Of a DNA stretch of 37,890 bases, positions 1-8,548 are shown in pieces. A program made the position numbers and the translations under genes. The stretch's first letter is position 1. Each line of letters opens with the position of its first letter. This DNA comes from a virus, in IMG/VR virus record IMGVR_UViG_3300049846_001255, positions 1 to 37,890 of that record. One strand, 5' to 3'. The notes below the pieces were generated by a model, which searched no databases, was not told where the DNA came from, and was given only the letters and a program-made list of their open reading frames with translations.

Positions 1-220
1 GAGTATAGCTTTTATGTGGCGCTGAATACAAGACGAAATCCATTGGTTGTCGAATGGCTTTCGGTGCAAGGATTGCCATATAAACGTCGCTCTGCTTCGA
101 TGCCCGTTCTGCACCATTCGCCCGTAAATACTGGACAACTGGCCCGAAGAGCTGCTCATCGAAAGTCATCTTTTTCAGCTCGCCGAAGGTGTATGTTTTG
201 CCCTTAATCGAGGTTAACCC
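1..220. repeat. Terminal direct repeat, left copy
   Basis: This segment recurs at 37671-37890 with a single difference (T at 93, A at 37763). It lies inside the endolysin reading frame, which stays open across the joined ends. The simplest reading is overlap from a circular or circularly permuted genome; a true terminal redundancy is also possible. The mismatch changes a Gln codon in this copy to Leu in the right copy, so it may reflect population variation or a read error. Confidence 0.95.
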
Positions 221-409
221 AACTGCCGTAAACTGTATCAGTCCGATTGCTCCTGATAGCGGATTTTCCGCTAACGGGCTAAAGGATTCGGCAGTTTCAA
301 AGGCGATTACAGAAGCAAGGTGATAGTCCCTAATGTAGAGCATCTCCGCTGCAAGCTGTATAGCTCGCCATTTATCGAGTGTTAGCTTACTTAAGGTCGC
401 TTGCGCCAT
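1..409 (-). CDS. Endolysin, SLT-type lytic transglycosylase (N-terminal part, cut by window edge)
   Basis: ATG at 409 overlaps the end of the upstream gene, and the frame is open to base 1, then continues in frame at 37670. Across the junction the protein is about 176 residues. The stretch VIAFETAESFSPLAENPLSG followed by AIGLIQFT matches the catalytic-Glu and GlxQ region of the soluble lytic transglycosylase / lysozyme-like fold (family form ES.F.P.A.NP.SGA.GL.QF), with the Glu near residue 38. Further on, MTFDEQLFGPVVQYLR matches the helix that follows in phage members. The family cleaves peptidoglycan glycan strands; this position in the late operon suggests host lysis, though a virion-associated role is possible. 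There is no signal peptide, so it would need a holin or other export route. Confidence 0.75.
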   Translation of the reverse strand, partial: MAQATLSKLTLDKWRAIQLAAEMLYIRDYHLASVIAFETAESFSPLAENPLSGAIGLIQFTAVGLTSIKGKTYTFGELKKMTFDEQLFGPVVQYLRANGAERASKQSDVYMAILAPKAIRQPMDFVLYSAPHKSYT

Positions 410-794
410 CCTCTTTCACCTCTTCTACGATCTCCCTGCCTTCGGTCTCGATGGCTGCCTCCTGTAGCTTCGCAATCTCAGCTTCCTTGGCCGCCTTCTC
501 CTGCGCTTCAATCACATCCTCGATAAAGGGCTCCACTGGTTTCAGCTTTTCCGCTGCAATCTTGTCAGCAATCTTCTTCTTTCCGCCCTTCTTTATTTCA
601 GCCTTCACCTCTTCTAGCAATGGCCGGGTAGTCCGGTAAGACTCAAATTCCCCGCCACCTTTCGAGACCTGCACAAAACTCTTGTCGCCGAGTTTATACG
701 TGATGGCTGCTCCGGCGGTAAAGTCCGTCGGTTCTTCTACTTCGATTCCGCCCTGAAGGAGCAAGGATAATTCTTCACGTGTTAAGGTTTGCAT
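387..794 (-). CDS. Hypothetical protein with charged coiled-coil C-terminus
   Basis: About 135 residues from ATG 794; an in-frame GTG at 803 is an alternative start. The upstream stop TAA (798-796) is one base before this ATG, so translation is probably coupled, and no clear Shine-Dalgarno is visible. The first 60 residues are mixed alpha/beta with a ...YKLGDKSFVQVSKGGG... stretch. The rest is a Lys/Glu/Ala-rich helix (e.g. AQEKAAKEAEIAKLQEAA) likely to be coiled coil. It sits between the receptor-binding candidates and the endolysin, overlapping the endolysin start by 23 bases. It could be a tail-fibre chaperone or small virion protein. The function is not recognised. Confidence 0.7.
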   Translation of the reverse strand: MQTLTREELSLLLQGGIEVEEPTDFTAGAAITYKLGDKSFVQVSKGGGEFESYRTTRPLLEEVKAEIKKGGKKKIADKIAAEKLKPVEPFIEDVIEAQEKAAKEAEIAKLQEAAIETEGREIVEEVKEDGASDLK

Positions 795-795
795 G

Positions 796-2907
796 TTAGT
801 CACTTGTTAGGGGTGGTCTAGTCTTATAAGGGTGATCGCTTGGTAGGTTCGCTTCGAGCCCTCTTTTGTGGGCGAGGTAGCCTTCGTACTTTTGGCGGGT
901 GGTGTCGGAGGTAGTGGTGGTGACAATAAAGTCGCCCATGTTAATGTTAGTCGCATTACTCGCTAAGAGATATAATTCCGCACCGACATCAGGATTCACT
1001 CCGGCTCCCGATGTCCCAGTAGTGGCTGTTCCGTTTTTCCATGTGGTTACTACGCCGCCTGGTGCCCCATTAAAACTGAGGCTCCTAATCGACAAGGCTG
1101 TTTCTGGTGACGGGCTAAACGGGTTCTCTAGATCCCACTCCCCCGTCGACCCGGTTACGTTGTTAACTCTAGCTCTATATCGCGACCCGCTGCTATTAAT
1201 GAAGGTCTGCGAAATATCAAAAGCAGCGGCATTTCTTACTCGATACGACCGACCAAATGAGCCGTTGGCGGCAAGGAGCTGATTTGTTTGCAGCACAAGA
1301 TAAGCTCCGTTTGTCCAGGGTATGGATGTTGAGATCCCTAGTCCACCAAACACCGAATTTCCACGACCAAACGCAACGCTTCCGTCCCACGTCGGCCTAT
1401 AAGCATCCGTCCCCTGCGTCAACGTATACCCGCCGCCCGCTGCTTTATTCGTGATCTGGCTAATCCCCGCGCCCGTAATCGTGATCGTGCTGGAGTCCGC
1501 GAAGTCGTACCAGATGAGGTTGCCGGGGTCGTCAGTCGGTACCCATGGATTCGCTAGAGTCGGCTTCTGCAAGCGCCAAGGGTGGGACGTCGGGAGGGAG
1601 CCTTGCAAGCCTCGTTTGTGGGCGAGGTAGCCTTCTAGGCGTTGGCGGGTAGCGGTTGAGGTAGATGAGGTTACGATGAAGTCGCCGATAGTGCAATTAA
1701 TAGAGGAGTCTTTCAATAGCCAAAAATCATCCCCGGTGACAACGTTGTTACTTGCGTTAGTGTACGCTGCGAAAGCGGTCCCGTTTTTGTATGGTGTGTG
1801 TGTCCCTCCAGCGAGCCCATCAAAGACTAATCCCCGGATGTTTAGACCGGATTCTGCCGTATAAGTTTCGACATTGTTAGATGTAACCGCTGCGGCTTGT
1901 GTGCGCGTTTGATATGTATTCGCTGTGGTAGAAACCCATTCCCCTTGAGATCTAGCCCCGGTTTTGTTCACAACCCACACTTGCATGCTGTTAGGATCGT
2001 AGTTTCCAAGTTTGGTTGTGTGTATCGAGGTATAGGCTGCCGCTGTAAACCCTATAGACGAGGTTAACCGAAGACCTGTAGTCACGGCAGGAATTACAGA
2101 TCTTCCCGTCGCTGTACTCCCGTCCCATGTTGGCCTATTCGCATCTGTGCTCTGCGTCAACGTATACCCACCCACCGCCGCTTTATTCGTCAAATTCGAG
2201 ATCCCCGCGCCGGTCACGGTAATTGTGGAACTATCAGCGAAATCGTACCAGATCACCCCGCCTGTATCATCACTCGGTAACCACTCTTGAGTCGGAGCCC
2301 CAAGCCTGTAGGGATGCCCTGCGGCTAAGGTAATTCCGTGCTTAGCGGCTAACATCCCCTCAACACGTTTTGCGGTCGAGGTGTTGTACGCTGTGAAGGA
2401 AATCATGTCGTAAATCTTGCCAAACGAAGCTGCTGAACGGTTGGCGATTAGTCGGGTAGAAGTGAAAGGAGTTGCAGTCCCGCCGCTTGTCCAAGCCCCG
2501 TTTACCGAGATCGAAAGGGAAGTCCCGCTAATCAGGATGCCAAGCAATACTTTTGCCCCGGCTGCGTTTCCGGTCGCGGAGGTAGCCACGTTGCCCGTAC
2601 TAGCTGTATCGTTACAGTAGGCATACCAACTATCCGTCGGCTGCCAGTACCGCAGTGCAAGCCCCGGGTTTGCACCACCTGTGTCGTAGTTGATGATATA
2701 GTGGCTGTTCGTCTTATCAGTCGGGTAGTACACAACGAAGACCATGCACGAGCCGTTCGAGATGGCTCCGTTCCCCACCGTCGCCGTGTAGGTTGATGAG
2801 TCCGCCGTCTGCACCCAATCCGATACGGAGTTCGCGCTCGTGGGAGCCCAGGTTATATCTTCTGGGGCTACTCCACTTCCACCACTACCACCGCGTATAA
2901 ATGCCAT
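796..2907 (-). CDS. Large modular tail/receptor-binding protein with repeated lectin-like modules
   Basis: 703 residues from ATG 2907, preceded by AAGGGGGAT. A longer frame reaches 2955 but overlaps the upstream gene and lacks a ribosome site. The N-terminus is a short Gly/Ser linker (MAFIRGGSGGSG). At least two full modules and a partial one follow, each of about 245-250 residues. Each carries IWYDFADSSTIT, then a TNKAA..GYTLTQ.TDA.RPTWDGS strand pair, and ends with EGYLAHKRGL...LPSDHPY. That ending is common next to concanavalin A/LamG-like folds in phage adhesins. DNA is also repeated with a 738-750 bp offset. The role is inferred as host-surface glycan binding in the tail. Confidence 0.8.
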   Translation of the reverse strand: MAFIRGGSGGSGVAPEDITWAPTSANSVSDWVQTADSSTYTATVGNGAISNGSCMVFVVYYPTDKTNSHYIINYDTGGANPGLALRYWQPTDSWYAYCNDTASTGNVATSATGNAAGAKVLLGILISGTSLSISVNGAWTSGGTATPFTSTRLIANRSAASFGKIYDMISFTAYNTSTAKRVEGMLAAKHGITLAAGHPYRLGAPTQEWLPSDDTGGVIWYDFADSSTITVTGAGISNLTNKAAVGGYTLTQSTDANRPTWDGSTATGRSVIPAVTTGLRLTSSIGFTAAAYTSIHTTKLGNYDPNSMQVWVVNKTGARSQGEWVSTTANTYQTRTQAAAVTSNNVETYTAESGLNIRGLVFDGLAGGTHTPYKNGTAFAAYTNASNNVVTGDDFWLLKDSSINCTIGDFIVTSSTSTATRQRLEGYLAHKRGLQGSLPTSHPWRLQKPTLANPWVPTDDPGNLIWYDFADSSTITITGAGISQITNKAAGGGYTLTQGTDAYRPTWDGSVAFGRGNSVFGGLGISTSIPWTNGAYLVLQTNQLLAANGSFGRSYRVRNAAAFDISQTFINSSGSRYRARVNNVTGSTGEWDLENPFSPSPETALSIRSLSFNGAPGGVVTTWKNGTATTGTSGAGVNPDVGAELYLLASNATNINMGDFIVTTTTSDTTRQKYEGYLAHKRGLEANLPSDHPYKTRPPLTSD

Positions 2908-2918
2908 ACAAATCCCCC

Positions 2919-5678
2919 TTACGGTACTGTTACTTCGAAATAAAACGCTAGGCAACGTTTGCCACTATCGTATGTGCCGTACGTCGCGCCGCTATTGGTG
3001 CTCATCTGCAAAATCCCATTCACCCCGCCGTACCAACCGCCCCGGACCCCGTTCGCTCCAACAGCTGCACCGTTGCCGTAAGTCGGTGCAGAGTGGTTCA
3101 TCACACTTGGATAGTAGGTGCCGCTACTAGCCCAGATTTCAAGGTAGTAGGTATTCCCGCCTGTTATCGCTAGCGGGCTTGATAGTACCGCCTTTCCCCA
3201 TGTGGGGTTTGTTTGGGCTAACTGCGGGTAATTGCTTTCTGGGATCGTCCCGCTTGCAAGCACAGTAGTAGCGTTTGAAGCAAGGATTCGCCACGAAACG
3301 CCCGTACTTGCGCTGGTTCTGGTTAGCGCAATATTCACAGAAGTTATGGTAAAATTATCACCTGCCGCTATTGGTAGCTTCTGCCGTAATCGAGTTGCGC
3401 CAGAAAACGGCACTGAAAGGGCTGAAGCATTGCCGCTTCTCGGGTCTGTCCACGGTCCGCCAAACCAAAAATCAGCGGTCCCGTTACTATCAGTGTCCAC
3501 GTGGAAGGTGATGTTCGGAGTGTTGCCTGTTGTAACGCCCGATGTGTAGCTGTTAATCGAACCGCCAAATCCTATCCCAAGCCTCATGGCAAAGTCAGTA
3601 AAGTTGTCCATTGTTGGCTTATTTAGAGATCTGTTCTGACCGTATGTGGAGGAGCCGTTAACTGACATGTAGTTCACGGTAGGGCTGCCGTTTGTGTTAA
3701 GTATGCACAGATGGTACTGAGTCCCGGCTGTAATAGCGCCCCCGCCCGTTACGGGCGTTAAAGTGTGCGTCCGGTAGTCCTGAGCTGTGTTTCCGTTAGT
3801 CGAGCTTCGGTCAAACCCCGTAATCCCCGTCACCTCCGCTACTACAGTTGAAGATGGGATTCCCGCGTTATCTGTCCGTACGCTTAAAGTATAGGTGCCG
3901 CCGGTGCCGCCTGCGTAGTTGCCGGTTGATTTTGATTTCCACCAAAAGTCAACGGCCTTTAGGATTCCCGACCTTGGTGACTTAAAACTAAGGTAGGTCG
4001 CGTCAGTCCCCGAAGCTGCCGACCCTTTAAGCGGTATCGCGTCGTTGTTTGTAGCTGCAATCTGCGGGCCTCGATATTCGTAGACCACGCTATTCCCGCC
4101 GTCCACGTAAATGTCAGACGAAAGGTAAGAGAAGAACCCGTCGCGACCTGCGCCGCCTTTCCTGAGCTGAATGATCTCATCTGAGGTCAACGCCCGGTTC
4201 CATAAGGCCAAACAGTCGAGATGCCCACGCCCGGGGTGTTGGAGCGTGTTGGCTGCCGTCATCATCGCGCCAAGAGCAAAGTAACCACCTACTGTACTAC
4301 GAGTTCCGGGAGTAAAGGCTATCGGAGTTTCCCCGTTGACGCTGAAGGTGTGTGTTCCTGAGCTGCCCTTGATTACAAAGTCGTACCACGTATTACTGGC
4401 CGCTGTGACAGTAGAAGTCGCCTTTGTGGAGTTATCCACAATTAACTGAAAGGTTTGAGTAGTACTCTGTTGCACCCGCACGTTCTGAGTGGTAGGAGCG
4501 CCAGTCGTGTTTAAGCATATGATGTTTCGGGTCGATGCATCAGTCGTTCCGGTTTTATGTCGAATATAAATTGTATAGTCACCATAGCTACCTGAATAAA
4601 TATCCCATGCGGCTGGTACTGTGCCAAGCAAGTAAACTGTGCTCGCTGTCATGGTGAGCGGTATTGCGTTGTGGAATTTTCCCGCTACCGTTGCCGCTTG
4701 TGTCCCAGTAGCCGTGAATACTGTTCCCGCAAATAAATCAACTACGTCAGCCTTTGGCGTTGCCAAGGCACCCGCCCCGGGCCCTTGAATAAGACTAACG
4801 ATACCCGAATCAAGCGTTGAAACGTCAGTCAACGCGAATGGGACTCCGAACATTCCGCAGGTTTGTTCGATGATAGTGTAGGTGTTTAATGCTACCGCTT
4901 TAGCTAAGATATGCCCGAAGTAATACCCGCTCGCTCGCTGCTGGCTGATAACCCCGTTGGCTGATTTGCAATTAATCGCTTGTATATCGAGCGTCGAAGA
5001 AACGTTAAACGCGCCCTCGTCAGTTATCTGGATCGCATGGTCAAGCGAAACCCCATCGTGCAGGAATACGCGCACCTTTGTTCTTTCGAGGAACAAAAAG
5101 ACCATAATCTTACGGTCAAAGGGAATGGCGGTAGATCCTGTTTTAGTTAACGTGTTTCCGCTATTGTCTTTGTAGGAGTATTGTATAAATCTGGAAGTTG
5201 TTATCTCTAGGCTACGAAAAACGTCTGACCCTGTAGCCCCAAAGGAAATCAAGGTTTCTGTCGCTGTTGGTGCTCGCGAAATCTGGAAGCAGTACCCTAG
5301 TATGATCGGGTTAGAAACAGCATTCCCGGTAATGCTCGCGCATACTGTTGAGTTGAATCCAGGGGAAACTTCGGCTAGTACGCCGTTCGTGGTTGTAAGG
5401 TTAACAAGCCTACTTGTTGAGTCGAAGTCTAGGTCGTGATTGTTGGCGGTCTTGTCTTCTACCTTGTCGGCAAGGTCTGGTGCTCCAAGTGTTACGCTAG
5501 TGCTATCCTGAGCGTTGATGTACTGGAGCGCCGTTAGCCCTGTATTGGTCTGCCACTGCGTCAAACTAAGCAATTCCGACCAGGGTGCGAACCCTGCAAA
5601 TTCTGGCGTAGTATCCACGGTTTCTACTCGAAAATCCGTCCCGCTCACTCTGATATTCAGGCTATTAATCTTTGCCAT
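2919..5678 (-). CDS. Large tail/structural protein with LamG-like domain
   Basis: 919 residues; ATG 5678 overlaps the upstream stop as TAATG. It is Ser/Thr/Gly-rich and beta-rich throughout. Around residues 330-505 there is a LamG/pentraxin-like region ending in LDCLALWNRALTSDEIIQL, the usual closing motif of that fold. The C-terminal 350 residues contain two similar beta-sandwich units (TYTLSVRTDNAGIPSSTVVA and VSWRILASNATTVLASGTI), each followed by a Q/NTYYL-type strand. This recalls repeated jelly-roll appendage domains. With the neighbouring 703-residue protein it forms a probable receptor-binding or appendage pair. No enzymatic motif (depolymerase or peptidase) was recognised. Confidence 0.75.
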   Translation of the reverse strand: MAKINSLNIRVSGTDFRVETVDTTPEFAGFAPWSELLSLTQWQTNTGLTALQYINAQDSTSVTLGAPDLADKVEDKTANNHDLDFDSTSRLVNLTTTNGVLAEVSPGFNSTVCASITGNAVSNPIILGYCFQISRAPTATETLISFGATGSDVFRSLEITTSRFIQYSYKDNSGNTLTKTGSTAIPFDRKIMVFLFLERTKVRVFLHDGVSLDHAIQITDEGAFNVSSTLDIQAINCKSANGVISQQRASGYYFGHILAKAVALNTYTIIEQTCGMFGVPFALTDVSTLDSGIVSLIQGPGAGALATPKADVVDLFAGTVFTATGTQAATVAGKFHNAIPLTMTASTVYLLGTVPAAWDIYSGSYGDYTIYIRHKTGTTDASTRNIICLNTTGAPTTQNVRVQQSTTQTFQLIVDNSTKATSTVTAASNTWYDFVIKGSSGTHTFSVNGETPIAFTPGTRSTVGGYFALGAMMTAANTLQHPGRGHLDCLALWNRALTSDEIIQLRKGGAGRDGFFSYLSSDIYVDGGNSVVYEYRGPQIAATNNDAIPLKGSAASGTDATYLSFKSPRSGILKAVDFWWKSKSTGNYAGGTGGTYTLSVRTDNAGIPSSTVVAEVTGITGFDRSSTNGNTAQDYRTHTLTPVTGGGAITAGTQYHLCILNTNGSPTVNYMSVNGSSTYGQNRSLNKPTMDNFTDFAMRLGIGFGGSINSYTSGVTTGNTPNITFHVDTDSNGTADFWFGGPWTDPRSGNASALSVPFSGATRLRQKLPIAAGDNFTITSVNIALTRTSASTGVSWRILASNATTVLASGTIPESNYPQLAQTNPTWGKAVLSSPLAITGGNTYYLEIWASSGTYYPSVMNHSAPTYGNGAAVGANGVRGGWYGGVNGILQMSTNSGATYGTYDSGKRCLAFYFEVTVP

Positions 5679-6067
5679 TATCGCGCCCTATCCAAAAACG
5701 CCGCCGCTAGTGCATGGCTTGTCGTGTGGAAGGTCGTGAGGTAGCCGGGCGTGGTTAGCGAAGATTTTAGAGCTTCACCCGGTCCAGTAAACACCAACCC
5801 CGCGTTGTCGTAGCCACTGACAAAACTTGTCGCTCCGCTGAAAGACAGTGATTTGATGATATCTGTCCCGCTCTTGAAAGTTAGGGTGTGAGCTGACGTT
5901 ACGGCGTAGTCGTAGGCAAGTAAGTATATCGAATCTGGACTAGTCGGCGTTGCTATCGTCACGTCTGAGCTATCGTCAAACAATAAGCAAGTCTGAACAA
6001 TCGTTCCAAGGTTCTGCCCTGCCACAAAAAACGCCCGTGATTTGGTGCTAAGTATTGCGCTTGCCAT
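5678..6067 (-). CDS. Small beta-rich virion protein, paralogue A
   Basis: 129 residues; ATG 6067 overlaps the upstream stop as TAATG. Alternating hydrophobic/polar strands predominate. The segment TLTFKSGTDIIKSLSFSG...GLVFTGPGEALKSSLTTPG lines up with TITIQSAANTIAVFELAA...MPLFTNTNEALNITTSSVG of the next protein upstream. Both follow the pattern (L/I)T(F/I)xSGxxxI...L...FTxxxEAL, which I associate with small beta-sandwich proteins of phage tails or heads. The exact structural role is unknown. Confidence 0.7.
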   Translation of the reverse strand: MASAILSTKSRAFFVAGQNLGTIVQTCLLFDDSSDVTIATPTSPDSIYLLAYDYAVTSAHTLTFKSGTDIIKSLSFSGATSFVSGYDNAGLVFTGPGEALKSSLTTPGYLTTFHTTSHALAAAFLDRAR

Positions 6068-6429
6068 TATATTACTCGCAGTCTATAGGCAATTCTCTGA
6101 TCAGTGGTCCATGTGATTTTGAGCACGCCCACTGAGGATGTCGTTATATTCAAAGCTTCGTTCGTGTTGGTAAATAGCGGCATCTCAAGGCTGCCAATCA
6201 TCCCGGCGTTAGCCGCAAGCTCAAACACTGCTATCGTGTTGGCCGCACTCTGAATCGTGATTGTGGTTGCTGACGCATCGCACCAATCAAGGGCTAGGAC
6301 GTAGATCCGAACTCCTACGCCCTGAGCCGCTACCCATGGGTTGCTGTTTGTGTCGGTCGTTGCTGTAACTTGTGTTACCGTGATTCCCGCCACGCTGTCG
6401 GCTATTGTAACTGTGTTGCTTAATGCCAT
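6067..6429 (-). CDS. Small beta-rich virion protein, paralogue B
   Basis: 120 residues; ATG 6429 with GGGGT upstream. It is predicted beta-rich, with the central pattern TITIQSAANTIAVFELAA and the EALNITTSS strand shared with its downstream neighbour, so the two probably arose by duplication. It sits between the ejection-type proteins and the large lectin-like proteins, consistent with a tail accessory or decoration subunit. The DCSGA-type residues of a capsid protease are absent. The function is not assigned. Confidence 0.7.
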   Translation of the reverse strand: MALSNTVTIADSVAGITVTQVTATTDTNSNPWVAAQGVGVRIYVLALDWCDASATTITIQSAANTIAVFELAANAGMIGSLEMPLFTNTNEALNITTSSVGVLKITWTTDQRIAYRLRVI

Positions 6430-6433
6430 AGTT

Positions 6434-8548
6434 TTACCCCGTGAATCCTTTGATTATTGCCATAATGTCGTTAGGTCCGATATTGCGCCCTGTGCTTAAT
6501 CCCACTTGTCTAACTGGCTCTGTGCTGTCTCTGTATAGCTGAGCTGCGTCCATGTATTTTGCCACATCGTTGAGGGTCGCAATCCCCTCATCGCCTGATT
6601 TCATGACTGTGTGGAGCATTTTGTTTCGTGTGTCTCTTGCTAACATCCCGCGCGATTCTGCTATAGCATTAGCGATCCATTGCAGAGGGTTAATGTTAGG
6701 CTTTAAGTTAGTTGGGGCATCCTGTAAGGAGCTTACGACCTCGCTTGCTGTCGTGCTATTGCCCGTCAGGAAGTTGTTGTTATCTGATATAGTATGGAGG
6801 TAGTTAAGCTTTCTTACGAGGTCTTCCACTTCAGGAGCACTCAATATCCTTTCGGCTTGCTGATTCCACCTATCCGATTCAAGGAGCGTTTTTGCAGCGT
6901 CCGAAAACTTGCGATCTGGTAGCATCTCGCTGCTGACTGCCCGGAATCCCGCACGGTTTACGTCGTTTCCTAGTCGCGCTTCAATTCGCCCAACATTCTT
7001 GGTACTTTTAGCCGTATTACCCCATACGTCTTGCGTTGCTCCAAGAGTGTTTCTAGCCGCCTTGGTCTTAGCTAACCTTGCAATGATGCCATCAGGGTCA
7101 AAGACTTCAGGTTGCGATTGTGTAATCGCTGCATATAGAGCTTTCGCCTCTTCCGTTTTTCCACCTGTTAGCTTACCCAACATACCGTCAACACTATCGA
7201 GCACTGCGCCCATGTCTGCTGCATCATTAGCCCTTGTCGTCGAGGTGCTGTTAAGCGTATTTTGTATCCTCTTTTGGAGCCGAGACCTCACCCCGATCCA
7301 TGTATCGGTGCTCCAATCTTCAGGATGTGCGCCTAGTTTAACATCCTCCGGGGCATATCTCGCCCTAATTTTATTCAGCTCATCTTTGACGTATTTGTTT
7401 TTAATGAGCTGGTCGGCTTCGGTTTTCACTGTCGGCGTGAAGTCAAAAAGGGTGCCGCTTGGCTGAGGTTTTACTGTAGGGAACTCTTCTTTTATGGCTT
7501 CATAAAGTGGCTCTGTAGCTTTCGCCCTTTCTGTTGTAGCGTCTTTTATTGCATCGCGTGATGCCTTAACAATAAGCTGTTTAGCATCCTCTGGATCTAA
7601 CCCCGGTGATATGGCATCCAGCACCTTTTCGGTTGACTGTAGAGGTGAGGGGAGTCGACTATAAATCAGAGTATGTGCATCTGCCATCGCACCATCACCG
7701 AGACTCCCTTTTGTAGCGCCCCGGACATAAGCCCCGATAGTGCTCTTCGAGGTTGGTGCACCCGGTACATACGCTGGCTGTAGGGCATCTATTACCGCAT
7801 AACCGGGGATCTCCGCCTTTGTCGCGTCTTCTAGGCGCGTTGCTGCTGCCTCGATCATCTGACGTGACGGTGCATCAAAGCCAGTTAGTTCTGCAATCTT
7901 TTTAATGATAGGGTCCACCCTTGGCCCTAAACGGTCGATAGCTGCGCCCCCTACGATGCTCCCACCACCGCCAAAAGCTGAGCCAACAATTCCTGAAGTT
8001 GCTGCTGAGCCTAGTCGCCGCCCCCAGTCGCCTTCGCCTTCTCCATACCCTTGTATGGCTGCTTGAGTGCCGACGTTGAGAGCTGTCCCAAGGTAAGCAG
8101 GAAGAGCCGCTGCAATCGGCGCCACGCCTGGGATTTTAGCTGCCATCGCGATTTTATTAATCGGCGACACTGCTCCACCTGCTATGTTGCCAAAGAATGA
8201 TGTCCACGGGTTATTAGCCGCAAAATCCTTAGAATCCTGCCGCCATTTATCACGCGCCGCCGTGTCTCCAATCCCTAGTATCTCGTCACCGAATCCTGCG
8301 GAATAACTATTCGCCGCTGCCCGTCCGAATCCCGCGATATCGTTGTACTGTGCGTTTAAAGCGCCCTCCATTGCATCCACGGCTTGAGGTTTCGAGCTGA
8401 CAAAAGGCGCAATGTTTTCGGCGATAGCACGGGTCCAGCTGCGGCCTGTTGTAGCCAAAGGAACATCAACTAGTGACGCCACCCCAACAGGCCCTAGCGT
8501 TGCATTTAGTCGCTCCAATTCGGCTTGTTCTTCAGGAGTTAATCCCAT
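6434..8548 (-). CDS. Internal virion / DNA-ejection protein (putative)
   Basis: 704 residues from ATG 8548, which overlaps the upstream stop as TAATG with AAGG just before; an ATG at 8569 lacks a ribosome site. The N-terminal third holds Gly/Ala-rich amphipathic or weakly hydrophobic stretches (NIAGGAVSPINKIAMAAKIP, GTALNVGTQAAIQGYGEGEG, GSAATSGIVGSAFGGGGSIV). A long helical region follows with many Lys/Glu. Such Gly/Ala-rich helical giants between tail nozzle and fibres are typical of podovirus ejection proteins, which leave the capsid ahead of DNA and form a channel across the envelope. No transglycosylase or protease motif is evident. The assignment rests on context and composition. Confidence 0.65.
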   Translation of the reverse strand: MGLTPEEQAELERLNATLGPVGVASLVDVPLATTGRSWTRAIAENIAPFVSSKPQAVDAMEGALNAQYNDIAGFGRAAANSYSAGFGDEILGIGDTAARDKWRQDSKDFAANNPWTSFFGNIAGGAVSPINKIAMAAKIPGVAPIAAALPAYLGTALNVGTQAAIQGYGEGEGDWGRRLGSAATSGIVGSAFGGGGSIVGGAAIDRLGPRVDPIIKKIAELTGFDAPSRQMIEAAATRLEDATKAEIPGYAVIDALQPAYVPGAPTSKSTIGAYVRGATKGSLGDGAMADAHTLIYSRLPSPLQSTEKVLDAISPGLDPEDAKQLIVKASRDAIKDATTERAKATEPLYEAIKEEFPTVKPQPSGTLFDFTPTVKTEADQLIKNKYVKDELNKIRARYAPEDVKLGAHPEDWSTDTWIGVRSRLQKRIQNTLNSTSTTRANDAADMGAVLDSVDGMLGKLTGGKTEEAKALYAAITQSQPEVFDPDGIIARLAKTKAARNTLGATQDVWGNTAKSTKNVGRIEARLGNDVNRAGFRAVSSEMLPDRKFSDAAKTLLESDRWNQQAERILSAPEVEDLVRKLNYLHTISDNNNFLTGNSTTASEVVSSLQDAPTNLKPNINPLQWIANAIAESRGMLARDTRNKMLHTVMKSGDEGIATLNDVAKYMDAAQLYRDSTEPVRQVGLSTGRNIGPNDIMAIIKGFTG

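Noticed and set aside
899-2735. Several ORFs antisense or frame-shifted within the tail protein gene
   Set aside because: They are shadows of a long, compositionally coherent gene with domain repeats.
3485-3502. Further parS-like site in the tail gene (TGTCCACGTGGAAG)
   Set aside because: Only the CCACGTGG core matches; about five of sixteen positions differ, so chance is likely.
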